Below are positions 7,756 through 16,316 of a DNA stretch of 64,000 nt, piece after piece; the first letter of the stretch is position 1; each line of letters opens with the position of its first letter. The position numbers and the translations under genes were made by a program. Source of the DNA: Hyphomicrobium sp. Its GTDB lineage: Bacteria; Pseudomonadota; Alphaproteobacteria; Rhizobiales; Hyphomicrobiaceae. The stretch is from the NCBI GenBank assembly GCA_022843145.1, contig JALHOF010000001.1:62001-126000 (forward strand). The letters run 5' to 3'. The notes under the pieces are model-generated. The model was not told the DNA's origin, did not search any database, and saw only the letters and a program-made list of their open reading frames with translations.

Positions 7756-8508
7756 TCACACCACCACGCTGGCCGTCGATATTTCGCGACCAGCGATGCG
7801 GTGCACGTGGAACACCGGCCGACTCTTGCAGGCTGGCGGCAATTGCTCGTGGGTTAGATCTGTCGCGATCGCAGGCATTGTCGAGAGCGGAACGCCCCCG
7901 ACGTGCGCCGTCCGCGAACGATGAACGTGCCCGGCGACGACCGCGATCACGCCCTCCGCCGCACCGATGCAGCGCACCAGCATCTCGGCTTCCCCGGCAT
8001 CGCGGAACTGAATTGCCGGCCCCTTGAGATCGGACAGCGCCACCGGCGGATGATGCAGGAACACCAGCGTCGGCTGCATCTTCGCCGCGTCGAGCAGCGC
8101 CGTCAGCTGGGCCGCCCGGTCCGCACAAAATCCCCCGAGCGGGGACACATCGTCGAGCGTATCCGCCGCCACGATGCGCAGCTGCCCAAGATCGACGGCA
8201 TACTGCACGAAGCCGCCCCCTGCCTCGAGATACCCGTCCGCCGCGAACGCCGCATTGAACGCCAGCCGCCGGTCGCGGTTGCCGACGATCGCGTAGACCG
8301 GCGCCTCGAGCCGCGACAGCACCGCGCGCGCCGCCGCATAGTCTCCGGGACTGGCGTCTTGCGACACATCTCCGGTGTGCAGCACCGCCACCGGCCGCGG
8401 CGACAGCGCATTGATGGCGTCGACCGTCCGCGCCAGATCGCGGAGTCGCGCGCTGGCGTTGTCTGATGCGGTTGCGATGTGCGTGTCGGAGATCTGGACG
8501 ATGATCAT
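7756..8508 (-). CDS. Calcineurin-like metallophosphoesterase (CpdA-type) with an altered GNHD motif
   Basis: 250-residue cytoplasmic binuclear metallophosphoesterase resembling 3',5'-cyclic-AMP phosphodiesterases. Visible metal motifs are QISDTH near the N-terminus, HTGDVSQ, FLHHPP and GHVHRSR. The usual GNHD/E motif reads GNRD, so the conserved catalytic histidine is arginine, which may alter or abolish activity on cyclic nucleotides. The start at ATG 8508 puts the DTH motif right after the N-terminus. It is convergent with the DsrC-like gene and divergent from soeA, sharing the intergenic region that contains operator copy B. The link to sulfur metabolism is positional only. Confidence 0.8.
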   Translation of the reverse strand: MIIVQISDTHIATASDNASARLRDLARTVDAINALSPRPVAVLHTGDVSQDASPGDYAAARAVLSRLEAPVYAIVGNRDRRLAFNAAFAADGYLEAGGGFVQYAVDLGQLRIVAADTLDDVSPLGGFCADRAAQLTALLDAAKMQPTLVFLHHPPVALSDLKGPAIQFRDAGEAEMLVRCIGAAEGVIAVVAGHVHRSRTAHVGGVPLSTMPAIATDLTHEQLPPACKSRPVFHVHRIAGREISTASVVV

Positions 8509-8738
8509 TGGGTATCCTGCGACTCCGCCGTTGGCCCCGACCTGACCGGCGCTCGCCAACCCCGGGCGAGGCCGCACCGATGATCGGCATTGTCATATGC
8601 CGCAGCGACGCCCGCTTCGCTATGTTCCTTCCAGCGCGCACGCCGACCCGCAGTAACAACGCACTGCAACATGCAACACGTCGCAGGCCGCCGGGCGGAT
8701 CCTGACTATACGATGCCGCGACCTTCGGCTATCAAATA

Positions 8739-8758
8739 TATTCGATTATGCGAATATT
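8739..8758. promoter_or_regulatory. Putative sulfur-responsive operator, copy B (soeA promoter)
   Basis: A perfect inverted repeat ATATTCG-ATTATG-CGAATAT about 90 bases before the soeA start, in an AT-rich patch. It contains ATTC-N8-GAAT exactly, the motif I recall for SqrR/BigR-type sulfide/persulfide-sensing ArsR repressors. It is the best of three related copies in this window. Confidence 0.7.
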
Positions 8759-8846
8759 CAGTGAGCGATCGGGCCGGGCCGACAAATTGCCGACCGGCGT
8801 TGTCGTGAGCCGCCCGCCAGCGAAGCAGGAACAGAGGGAAGATTCG

Positions 8847-11720
8847 ATGGGTGTCGAGGTCAAATTGGACGATCGCGTCGATCTCTCGGTGCCGCCGGGC
8901 GACGAGGTCAAGACCACGACCTGCTACATGTGCGCCTGCCGCTGCGGGATCAAGGTTCACCTCAAGGACGGCAAAGTCCGCTACATCGAAGGCAATCGCG
9001 ACCATCCGGTCAACAAGGGCGTGCTGTGCGGCAAGGGTTCCGCCGGCATCATGCAGCATTACTCCCCCGCCCGCCTCAAGGCGCCGATGCTGCGCACGGG
9101 TCCGCGCGGCTCGGGCGAGTTCAAGGAAATCAGCTGGGACGAGGCGCTCGACATCGCCACCGGCTGGCTCGGCCGCGTCCGCACCACAAATCCGCGCCGG
9201 CTCGCATTCTTCACCGGCCGCGATCAGTCGCAATCACTCACCGGCTGGTGGGCGATCCAGTACGGCACGCCGAATTACGCGGCGCACGGCGGGTTCTGTT
9301 CCGTCAACATGGCCGCCGCCGGACTCTACACCTTCGGCGGCGCGTTCTGGGAGTTCGGCGAGCCAGACTGGGACCTGACACGATACTTCATGTTGTTCGG
9401 CGTCGCCGAGGACCACGGTTCGAACCCGATCAAGATGGGGCTCGGCAAGCTCAAGAAGAACGGCGCCAAGGTCGTCGCGGTCAATCCCGTGCGCACCGGC
9501 TACGGCGCCATCGCCGACGAGTGGGTCAACGTCAAGCCCGGCACCGACGGCATGTTCGTCGCCGCCCTCATCTACGAGCTGCTGCGCACCGAGAAGATCG
9601 ATCTCGACTATCTCGTCCGCTACACGAACTCGCCCTGGCTGGTGATCGACGATCCCGGCGCCGCCGACCACGGCCTCTTCGCCCGCACCAAGGACCAGGA
9701 GCCGCTGGCCTGGGACAAGAAGTCCGGCAAAATCCTGAGCGCCAATGCGTCCGGCATCCAGCCGGCGATGTCCGGCTCGTTCACGCTTCCTGACGGACGC
9801 AAGGGCGTGCCATCGTTCGAGCTGCTCGCCAAGCGCTTCCTCAGCGACGAGTACACGCCCGAGCGCGCGGCCGCCGAAACAGGCGTTCCCGCCGACAGTA
9901 TCCGCCGGATCGCCGCCGAGCTGGCGCACGCCGCTTTCGAGGAGGAGGTCGTCCTCGACATCCCGTGGACCGACTGGGCCGGACGCAAGCACGACAAGAT
10001 GATCGGCCGGCCGGTCTCGATGCACGCCATGCGCGGCATCTCCGCCCATTCGAACGGCTTCCACACCTGCCGCATGATCCACATCCTGCAGATCCTGCTC
10101 GGGTCCATCGATTGCCCCGGCGGCTTCCGCTACAAGGCGCCCTATCCGAAGTGTATCCCGCCACGCTTGAAGCCGACGGGCCGTCCTGAGCAGGTCACCC
10201 GCAACGAACCGCTCGGCGGCCCGCATCTCGGCTTCCCGATCGGTCCCGAGGATCTGCTGATCGACGCCGACGGCAAGCCGCAGCGCATCGACAAGGCGTT
10301 CAGTTGGGACGCGCCCCTGTCCGCGCATGGCCTCATGCACATGGTCATCACCAATGCGGCGACGCAGGACCCCTACGGCATCGAGGTCCTCTTCATGTAC
10401 ATGGCGAACATGGCGTGGAACTCGACCATGAACACGCCCGCCGTCCTCGACCATCTGACGGCCATCGACGAGAAGACTGGCGAATACAAGATTCCGAAAA
10501 TCATCTACTCCGACGCCTACTCGTCGGAGATGGTCGCCTACGCCGATCTGATCCTGCCCGACACCACCTACCTCGAGCGGTGGGACTGCATTTCCCTTCT
10601 CGACCGCCCAATCTCCGAACCGGACGGACCCGCCGACGCCATCCGACACCCTGTCGTCGAGCCTGACCGCGACGTCCGCGCCTTCCAGGGCGTGCTGATC
10701 GATCTCGGCTGGCGTCTCGGCCTGCCGGCTTTCACCAAGCCCGACGGCTCACGCAAATTCCCCGGCGGCTACCCCGACTACATCGTCAACCACGAGCGCG
10801 TGCCGGGCGTAGGACCGCTCGCCGGTTGGCGCGGCAAGGACGGCAAGTCGTTCGGCAAGGGCGAGCCCAACCCGAACCAGCTCGAGGAGTACATCAAGAA
10901 CGGCAGCTTCCATGTGCATCACCTCGAGCCGCACATGCGCTACTTCAAGCACGCCAACCGCGACTATCTCGACTGGGCGCACTCCAAGGGCTTCCTCGCC
11001 GAAACCGAGCAACTCGTGTTCCAGCTCTACATGGAGCCGATGCAGAAGTTCCGTCTGTCGGCCGAGGGCCACGGCAAGGTTCAGCCGCCCGACGATCGTC
11101 GCGATCGCATCAAGACCTATTTCGATCCGCTGCCGTTCTGGTATCCGCCTTTCGAGGGCGGCATCGTCGATACGGACGAGTTCCCGATGTACGCGATCAC
11201 ACAGCGCCCCATGCACATGTACCATTCGTGGGGATCGCAGAACACATGGCTCCGGCAGATCACCGCCGACAATCGCCTCTACATGAGCCGCTCGAAAGCG
11301 GAGAAGATGGATATCGCCGACGACAGCTGGGTGTGGATCACGAGCCATATCGGCCGCGTCCGCGCGCAGGTGAAGCTTATGGAAGGCGTCAACGACGACA
11401 CCGTCTGGACCTGGAACGCCATCGGCAAACGCGGCGGAGCGTGGAACCTCCCCAACGACGCGCCCGAGAACACCAAGGGCTTCCTGCTCAACCACCTGAT
11501 CAGCGAGCTCCTGCCGGAACGCGAAGGCGGCTACCGCTACTCGAACTCCGATCCCGTCACGGGTCAGGCGGCATGGTACGACTTGCGCGTCCGGATCGAG
11601 AAAGCCGGAGCCGACGAACCGCACGAATCCTGGCCGCGCTTCGAGCCGACCGCCAACACCGCCTCGTTCCCGACGCCTGATGTCTCGACGTTCGGCAAGG
11701 ACTTCAACAAGAAGCGGTGA
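8847..11720 (+). CDS. soeA: Molybdopterin oxidoreductase, SoeA-type sulfite dehydrogenase catalytic subunit
   Basis: 957-residue Mo-bis-MGD enzyme of the DMSO-reductase superfamily, closest in my recollection to SoeA, the cytoplasmic subunit of the membrane-bound sulfite-oxidising SoeABC complex. The N-terminal [4Fe-4S] ligands are C26-x2-C29-x3-C33-x27-C61 within TTCYMCACRCGIK and LCGKG. No twin-arginine signal is present, so it is cytoplasmic, as known for SoeA. The ATG at 8847 has AGAGGGAA seven bases upstream. An upstream in-frame ATG at 8748 would overlap the operator and lacks a binding site. No soeB (Fe-S) or soeC (NrfD-like anchor) gene follows. A strong terminator does. Confidence 0.85.
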   Translation: MGVEVKLDDRVDLSVPPGDEVKTTTCYMCACRCGIKVHLKDGKVRYIEGNRDHPVNKGVLCGKGSAGIMQHYSPARLKAPMLRTGPRGSGEFKEISWDEALDIATGWLGRVRTTNPRRLAFFTGRDQSQSLTGWWAIQYGTPNYAAHGGFCSVNMAAAGLYTFGGAFWEFGEPDWDLTRYFMLFGVAEDHGSNPIKMGLGKLKKNGAKVVAVNPVRTGYGAIADEWVNVKPGTDGMFVAALIYELLRTEKIDLDYLVRYTNSPWLVIDDPGAADHGLFARTKDQEPLAWDKKSGKILSANASGIQPAMSGSFTLPDGRKGVPSFELLAKRFLSDEYTPERAAAETGVPADSIRRIAAELAHAAFEEEVVLDIPWTDWAGRKHDKMIGRPVSMHAMRGISAHSNGFHTCRMIHILQILLGSIDCPGGFRYKAPYPKCIPPRLKPTGRPEQVTRNEPLGGPHLGFPIGPEDLLIDADGKPQRIDKAFSWDAPLSAHGLMHMVITNAATQDPYGIEVLFMYMANMAWNSTMNTPAVLDHLTAIDEKTGEYKIPKIIYSDAYSSEMVAYADLILPDTTYLERWDCISLLDRPISEPDGPADAIRHPVVEPDRDVRAFQGVLIDLGWRLGLPAFTKPDGSRKFPGGYPDYIVNHERVPGVGPLAGWRGKDGKSFGKGEPNPNQLEEYIKNGSFHVHHLEPHMRYFKHANRDYLDWAHSKGFLAETEQLVFQLYMEPMQKFRLSAEGHGKVQPPDDRRDRIKTYFDPLPFWYPPFEGGIVDTDEFPMYAITQRPMHMYHSWGSQNTWLRQITADNRLYMSRSKAEKMDIADDSWVWITSHIGRVRAQVKLMEGVNDDTVWTWNAIGKRGGAWNLPNDAPENTKGFLLNHLISELLPEREGGYRYSNSDPVTGQAAWYDLRVRIEKAGADEPHESWPRFEPTANTASFPTPDVSTFGKDFNKKR

Positions 11721-11741
11721 GCTTGCTCGGCCGCACCGAAC

Positions 11742-11778
11742 GCAAGAGGGGCGGACACCATGTGTCCGCCCCTCTTGC
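11742..11778. terminator. Perfect 17-bp stem terminator after soeA
   Basis: Perfect inverted repeat with arms GCAAGAGGGGCGGACAC and GTGTCCGCCCCTCTTGC around a 3-base loop, between convergent soeA and the CBS gene. It is symmetrical and could stop transcription from both sides. Only a weak T-stretch follows. Confidence 0.75.
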
Positions 11779-11814
11779 ATTTCCACGACCGTCCTCGAAC
11801 CGAATGCGTCGGCG

Positions 11815-12246
11815 TCAACGCGAGCTGGCGCTCGCCGGCGACACCAGCATGCCCTGCTTGTCGGTGGGCCCGAACACTTCCAGCATATCGCGAACCGAGA
11901 TCAGGCCGACGAGCAGTTCGTCATCGACGATCGGCAGATGGCGAATGCGGTTGTGACGCATCAGGTTGGCGGCATCGACGAACGAGTTGCCGGGCGCGCA
12001 CGACACCACCTTGCGCGTCATGACTTCATTCACCGACATCATCGCAAAGCTGGACTTGTTCTTGGAAAATGCGCGCACCACGTCGCGCTCACTCAACATG
12101 CCCACGAGCTTGTAGCTCGACTTGTCGATCACCGGCATGACGCCGATGACGTTCTGCGCCAGCTTATCGGCGGCATCCGCGATGCTGTCCTCGGCATGAC
12201 AGGTCATGACCGGGCCCCTTTTGCGGATGAAATCTCGGATCAGCAC
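11815..12246 (-). CDS. CBS-domain pair protein (143 aa)
   Basis: A stand-alone Bateman module with two CBS domains, about residues 8-65 (VMTCHAEDSIADAADKLA to LVGMLSERDVVRAF) and 72-128 (VMTRKVVSCAPGNSFVDAA to LVGLISVRDMLEVF). Such proteins bind adenine nucleotides (AMP, ATP, SAM or similar) and act as energy sensors on partner proteins. The GTG start follows a nearly perfect AGGAGGTGA. It sits between soeA (convergent) and sat (divergent), so an adenylate-sensing role towards ATP sulfurylase/APS metabolism is attractive but unproven. Confidence 0.88.
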   Translation of the reverse strand: MLIRDFIRKRGPVMTCHAEDSIADAADKLAQNVIGVMPVIDKSSYKLVGMLSERDVVRAFSKNKSSFAMMSVNEVMTRKVVSCAPGNSFVDAANLMRHNRIRHLPIVDDELLVGLISVRDMLEVFGPTDKQGMLVSPASASSR

Positions 12247-12761
12247 GTGTCACCTCCTGTTGACTCAGATTATCTGCGGGCCCTTGCGTTCGCCGGTAGC
12301 GGCCGACCCGTCGACTTCTGGCCGGGGCGCGGGATTCGAATCCAACGGCATTCACCGGCCTCCCTGGTTCCTGCTTATGACGGGTGTCGTGATGGACTTC
12401 GAACGACACGTCTTTTTGTTCTTGTCTATCGGCATCAAGACGGGAACTGGGTTGTCACGTCCTGTTTTTTCATCCCTGCTGTTCACCTTGCCTACCACGT
12501 CTGAGCCATCGTGGAGATAGCCGACCGTGGGAGGCATCATACAAAAATAGTCGAATATGCGATTTTTCGCATAGAACATGAGAGGCGTCTGTAAGACAAG
12601 ATACATCCTGTGCGCGCGTGACAGCGCACTTCGCCTCAACAAATCACTGAAGCGACACCTCACTGCCGCGAGTAGTCACTGATGCAAGAAGTCCGGCGAT
12701 GAGACCGGACAGTTATGAACCCGGGCCGCCGTCCGGGATACATCGAGGGAGACGACCAAGC
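12247..12761. other. Intergenic region between CBS gene and sat
   Basis: 515 bases without a convincing gene. It holds operator copy C (12547-12573), a 12-bp palindrome GGATTCGAATCC (12332-12343) and a GC-rich inverted repeat just before sat. Short reading frames here lack ribosome-binding sites. Confidence 0.6.
12547..12573. promoter_or_regulatory. Putative sulfur-responsive operator, copy C (CBS/sat promoter region)
   Basis: ATAGTCG-AATATG-CGATTTT (12547-12566) matches copy B at 16 of 20 positions. It overlaps a perfect dyad TATGCGA-N4-TCGCATA (12556-12573). It lies about 190 bases before sat and about 300 before the divergent CBS gene, in an AT-rich patch. Confidence 0.5.
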
Positions 12762-13961
12762 ATGTCGAAGCTCATCCCGCCGCACGGCTCGGCCGCGCTC
12801 AACCCGCTTTACGTCGCCGACGCGCGCGACAACCAGCGCCTCGCCGACGACGCCGCGAAGTTGCCGTCGATCGTCGTCAGTTCCGCCGCAGCCGCCAACG
12901 CCGTCATGCTCGGCGCGGGCTACTTCAATCCCCTGACCGGCTTCATGAGCAAGACCGAAGCCCTCGGCGTCGCCACGGATATGAGGACCAAGGACGGCCT
13001 GTTCTGGCCAGTACCGGTCATCAACCTCGTGCAAGACGCCGGCGCCATCAAGGCCGGCGACCGTATCGCCCTCAAAGACCCCAACGTCGACGGCAACCCG
13101 ATCCTCGCAGTGATGGACGTCACCGCTGTCGAAACCTTTACCGACGCCGACCTCGCACTCATCGTCGAGAAGGTGTTCCGCACCTCCGACCCCAAGCACC
13201 CGGGCGTCGCCGCCCTGCTCTCGCAAGGCAAGACCGTCCTATCGGGTCCGATCAAGGTCCTCAACTTCAGCTACTTCAAGGCCGAGTTCCCCGAAACCTT
13301 CCGCACCGCCGTCGAGATCCGCGACGAGATCGAGAAGCGCGGCTGGTCGAAGGTCGTCGCCTTCCAGACCCGCAACCCCATGCACCGCGCGCATGAAGAG
13401 TTGTGCCGAATGGCGATGGACCGTCTGCAGGCCGATGGCCTCGTCATCCACATGCTGCTCGGCAAGCTTAAGGAGGGCGACATCCCGGCCCCGGTGCGCG
13501 ACGCCGCCATCCGCAAGATGGTCGAAGTCTATTTCCCGCCCAATTCGGCGATGATCACTGGCTACGGCTTCGACATGCTCTATGCCGGCCCGCGCGAGGC
13601 GCTGCTGCATGCCGTGTTCCGCCAGAACATGGGCGCGACCCATCTCATCCTCGGTCGTGATCACGCGGGCGTCGGCGACTACTACGGTCCGTTCGATGCA
13701 CAGACCATCTTCGACGAGATCCCGAAAGGCTCACTGTTGATCGACACGTTCCGCGCCGACAACACCGCCTATTCGAAGAAGCTCGACAAAGTGGTGATGA
13801 TGCGCGAGGCGCCGGGTCACACGCCGGAGGATTTCGTCACGCTGTCAGGCACGAAGGTGCGCGACATGCTCGGCAAGGGCATCCCGCCGCCGGCTGAATT
13901 CTCGCGCCCCGAAGTCGCGAAGATCCTGATCGACTACTACCACGCGCTCGACAACGGCTGA
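12762..13961 (+). CDS. sat: ATP sulfurylase (sulfate adenylyltransferase)
   Basis: 399-residue homo-oligomeric Sat of the type found in dissimilatory sulfur metabolism. It interconverts ATP + sulfate and APS + pyrophosphate, and in sulfur oxidisers runs towards ATP and sulfate. Substrate motifs are QTRNPMHRAH (202-211) and LGRDHAGVGDYYGP (about 300), the Q-x-R-N-P-x-H-x-x-H and GRDHAG signatures. GAGGGAGA precedes the ATG at 12762. It is a single-domain enzyme, not a CysN/CysD type. No aprAB is visible in this window. The shared operator with dsrA and soeA suggests co-regulation with sulfite production and oxidation. Confidence 0.95.
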   Translation: MSKLIPPHGSAALNPLYVADARDNQRLADDAAKLPSIVVSSAAAANAVMLGAGYFNPLTGFMSKTEALGVATDMRTKDGLFWPVPVINLVQDAGAIKAGDRIALKDPNVDGNPILAVMDVTAVETFTDADLALIVEKVFRTSDPKHPGVAALLSQGKTVLSGPIKVLNFSYFKAEFPETFRTAVEIRDEIEKRGWSKVVAFQTRNPMHRAHEELCRMAMDRLQADGLVIHMLLGKLKEGDIPAPVRDAAIRKMVEVYFPPNSAMITGYGFDMLYAGPREALLHAVFRQNMGATHLILGRDHAGVGDYYGPFDAQTIFDEIPKGSLLIDTFRADNTAYSKKLDKVVMMREAPGHTPEDFVTLSGTKVRDMLGKGIPPPAEFSRPEVAKILIDYYHALDNG

Positions 13962-14081
13962 GCCAATCAGCCCTTGAACCCGAGACTTTACTGAACCCGA
14001 GACTTCGTTGAGCCCGCGGTGCCTGCCGCCGCGGCCTCTCGCTCGTTTGCTCGACGCTCCGGCCATCCGACCGCCGGCCCG

Positions 14082-14999
14082 TCAAATCTCCTTCGCGATC
14101 TCGCGCAGCACGCCGCGCATCCAGATATGCCCTTCGTCGTTGTCGAAGTTTTCGTGCCAGACCATGTAGATCGGCATCGGCGGTAATTCGAACGGGCACG
14201 AATACGTCGCCAAGTCGAACGTCCGCTGCAATCCGCGCGCGACGCGAACCGGCATCACGCCGATCAAGTCACTCGCCGCCACCACAGCCGCCACCGACAC
14301 CAGGCTCGGCACCGCATACTTCACGCGCCGCTTGACGCCATGCCGCTCCAGCCGCTGCGACAGCGGCGACGGCCCCTGATCGCGCTCCGGCATGAATGCC
14401 ACTTGTTCGAGCTGCTCGAACTGCGGCAGCGTCGTCTCCGCGCTGACAATCGTATTTTGCGGACGCGCGATGATCACGTACGGATCCTCGAACAACAACT
14501 CGGACCGATACCCTTCGGCCTCCGCCGGCTCGTAATCGAACGCCAGCCACGTCTCGCCATAGCGCAGCTCGTGCATGATGCTCTTGGCGCGTCCGCCCGA
14601 AATTCGAAAGCTCAGGCCCGGGCTGTCGACCACCCTCTTGGCCAGCTCTGTCGCGATGATGCAGTCCATGCCGCCAGGAATATCGATGAGGAAACGGCGC
14701 TCGGCCGAGGTACTGCAAAACTCGGACGGCCGCTGCCGCAGCGTGGCGCGAAGCTGGTCGAGCGCCTCCCGCACGTCCACCGCCATGTCGACCGCGCGGG
14801 CCGTCGGCCTCACGCCGCGACCGGTTCGCTCGAACAGCGGATCTCCCGTCACATCGCGCAGCCGCGCAAGCGCATGACTGACAGCGGACTGCGTCATGCC
14901 GAGCCGCTTTCCGGCCTTAGTCAAACTACGTTCCGACATGATCGTGTCGAATATCGCGAGTAGATTCAGATCAAGCCGATTGAACGTACCGTCCTGCAT
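14082..14999 (-). CDS. LysR-family transcriptional regulator
   Basis: 305-residue LysR-type regulator. The N-terminal winged helix-turn-helix is clear (LNLLAIFDTIMSERSLTKAG, then MTQSAVSHALARLR), followed by the periplasmic-binding-protein-like effector domain (about 95-300). The N-terminus (NRLDLNLLAIFD) is like the NodD/LeuO/SyrM branch. The ATG at 14999 has TGAGGT nine bases upstream; an upstream GTG at 15014 has none. Two dyads upstream (15026-15082) are likely autoregulatory or target sites. Neighbours are an aldolase gene upstream on the same strand and sat downstream in the convergent direction. The regulated pathway cannot be told. Confidence 0.9.
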   Translation of the reverse strand: MQDGTFNRLDLNLLAIFDTIMSERSLTKAGKRLGMTQSAVSHALARLRDVTGDPLFERTGRGVRPTARAVDMAVDVREALDQLRATLRQRPSEFCSTSAERRFLIDIPGGMDCIIATELAKRVVDSPGLSFRISGGRAKSIMHELRYGETWLAFDYEPAEAEGYRSELLFEDPYVIIARPQNTIVSAETTLPQFEQLEQVAFMPERDQGPSPLSQRLERHGVKRRVKYAVPSLVSVAAVVAASDLIGVMPVRVARGLQRTFDLATYSCPFELPPMPIYMVWHENFDNDEGHIWMRGVLREIAKEI

Positions 15000-15025
15000 G
15001 ACGGATGACCTCACACCTGAACTTC

Positions 15026-15082
15026 AAATTATAACTTAATAATTTCAGCTCGTTACGACTTGGATCAAGAGTTGATCCAAGT
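15026..15082. promoter_or_regulatory. Two inverted repeats upstream of the LysR gene
   Basis: AAATTAT-N6-ATAATTT at 15026-15045 is a perfect AT-rich dyad of a size typical of LysR boxes. ACTTGGATCAA-N3-TTGATCCAAGT at 15058-15082 is a perfect 11-bp stem that could be a second operator or the transcription stop of the aldolase gene. Confidence 0.5.
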
Positions 15083-15192
15083 TTCGAACGTTGCGCCCGT
15101 CGATCGGCAAACTAAACATTGATCGATCTTATACCAATGCATCTCGTGCATGTCCCGCACGTCGAGTGCATTGCGAAGCGCTCGCGCCTCGC

Positions 15193-15963
15193 TCACTCGC
15201 CCAGGGCGTCGCGCGCGGCCTTCACCTGTGCCGATGCCGCATTGATCAGCAGCCGCGTGTCGTTCTGCAGCGTGCAGAGCTGAAACCCTTCGGCAAAGCG
15301 CTGCGCCGCCGTTGCCGCGCCGTCCGTATGCACCGCCGCGATCAGTCCCGCCCGCCGCGTCCGCTCCCTGACCCGCGACATGGCTTCGAGCACACGGGGC
15401 TCCGTCGGCGCCATCGAAGGTGGCGCTCCGAGCGCAAGCGATAGATCGCCTGGACCGACATAAATGCCGTCGAGGCCCGCGACCGAAACGATCTCTTCGA
15501 CAGCGTCGAGCCCCGCCCTGGTCTCGATCATCGCGAGCAACAACACTTCGCGGTCGGCATGCCGCGCGTAGTCCGCGCCCGCATACTGCACCGCGCGGTT
15601 GGGGCCGAACGAACGATATCCGCGCGGTGGATAGCGTCCCGCGCCGACGAACGCCTCCGCCTCGGCGCGCGCATTGATCATCGGGCAGATCACGCCATAC
15701 GCGCCCGCGTCGAGCAGCTTCATGATCATTGCCGGATCGTTCCACGGCACGCGCACCATCGGCATCGCCGGCGTCGTGCTGATCGCTTGCAGCATGTGGA
15801 ACGCCGCCTCGTATCCGATCGCGCCGTGCTGCATGTCGATGGTCAGGCTGTCGTAGCCCTGATGGCCGAGGATCTCGGCCAGATGGCTCGACGCGATCGA
15901 GCACCAGCCGTTGAGCACGCGCCCGCCTGCCGCGATCGTTTGTCTGACGCTGTTCGGGCGCAT
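15193..15963 (-). CDS. HpcH/HpaI-family aldolase (2-oxo acid class II aldolase)
   Basis: 256-residue metal-dependent TIM-barrel aldolase of the HpcH/HpaI family, which cleaves or forms 4-hydroxy-2-oxo acids (for example 2-keto-3-deoxy-L-rhamnonate aldolase). Family features seen are NGWCSIASSHLAEILGHQGYD, the metal/phosphate loop IDMQHGAIGYEAA, VRVPWNDPAMIMKLLDAGAYG and the metal-binding glutamate in AMIETRAGLDAVEEI, then GIYVGPGDLSLALG. The natural substrate is not deducible. It lies upstream of the LysR gene on the same strand, and the regulator might control it. Confidence 0.88.
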   Translation of the reverse strand: MRPNSVRQTIAAGGRVLNGWCSIASSHLAEILGHQGYDSLTIDMQHGAIGYEAAFHMLQAISTTPAMPMVRVPWNDPAMIMKLLDAGAYGVICPMINARAEAEAFVGAGRYPPRGYRSFGPNRAVQYAGADYARHADREVLLLAMIETRAGLDAVEEIVSVAGLDGIYVGPGDLSLALGAPPSMAPTEPRVLEAMSRVRERTRRAGLIAAVHTDGAATAAQRFAEGFQLCTLQNDTRLLINAASAQVKAARDALGE

Positions 15964-16316
15964 GAGGCAGTCCGGCTGAGCTGTCGCAATGCAGATCCGG
16001 AAATGGCAACGGGATGATGCGTCCCCGCACCATCCCGCGCTGTTCCTTCCCCAGACTTGAGCCGCCTTTTAGAATGGCTGTGTCGGCATTAAGCCGCTGG
16101 CCCACGGTCGAAGCGAGCGCAAAATGTACGACTTGTCGCAGGGTGTCAAGATTTCGTGAGGCGAAATCTCCGCGCGCACTGCCATCCTCGCCAAATTCGT
16201 GAAATTCCTCTGGTCCGGGCAGATGGCGCTGCCTGAATCTGCACGCAAAACATGCAGATTTTACGGTTGCCGTGGTACGCCACATTTCCGATTCCCCAAG
16301 CCGACGGATCGCGGAC
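15964..16316. other. Divergent intergenic region aldolase / glpK
   Basis: 353 bases with no credible gene. On the minus strand TTGACA (complement of 16144-16149) is followed after 17 bases by CATTTT (complement of 16121-16126), a possible sigma-70 promoter for the aldolase gene. Nothing clear is seen for glpK. Confidence 0.35.

Noticed and set aside
12290-12380. Possible tRNA because of GGGATTCGAATCC, which looks like a T-arm
   Set aside because: No acceptor stem, anticodon arm or D-arm can be built around it; the sequence is simply a 12-bp palindrome GGATTCGAATCC.
12352-12663. 103-codon minus-strand frame in the CBS-sat intergenic region
   Set aside because: No ribosome-binding site, no family features, and it covers the AT-rich operator region.
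15058-15082. FNR/FixK box in ACTTGGATCAA-N3-TTGATCCAAGT
   Set aside because: Half-sites are in inverted order (ATCAA before TTGAT) compared with TTGAT-N4-ATCAA, so it is not an anaerobox.
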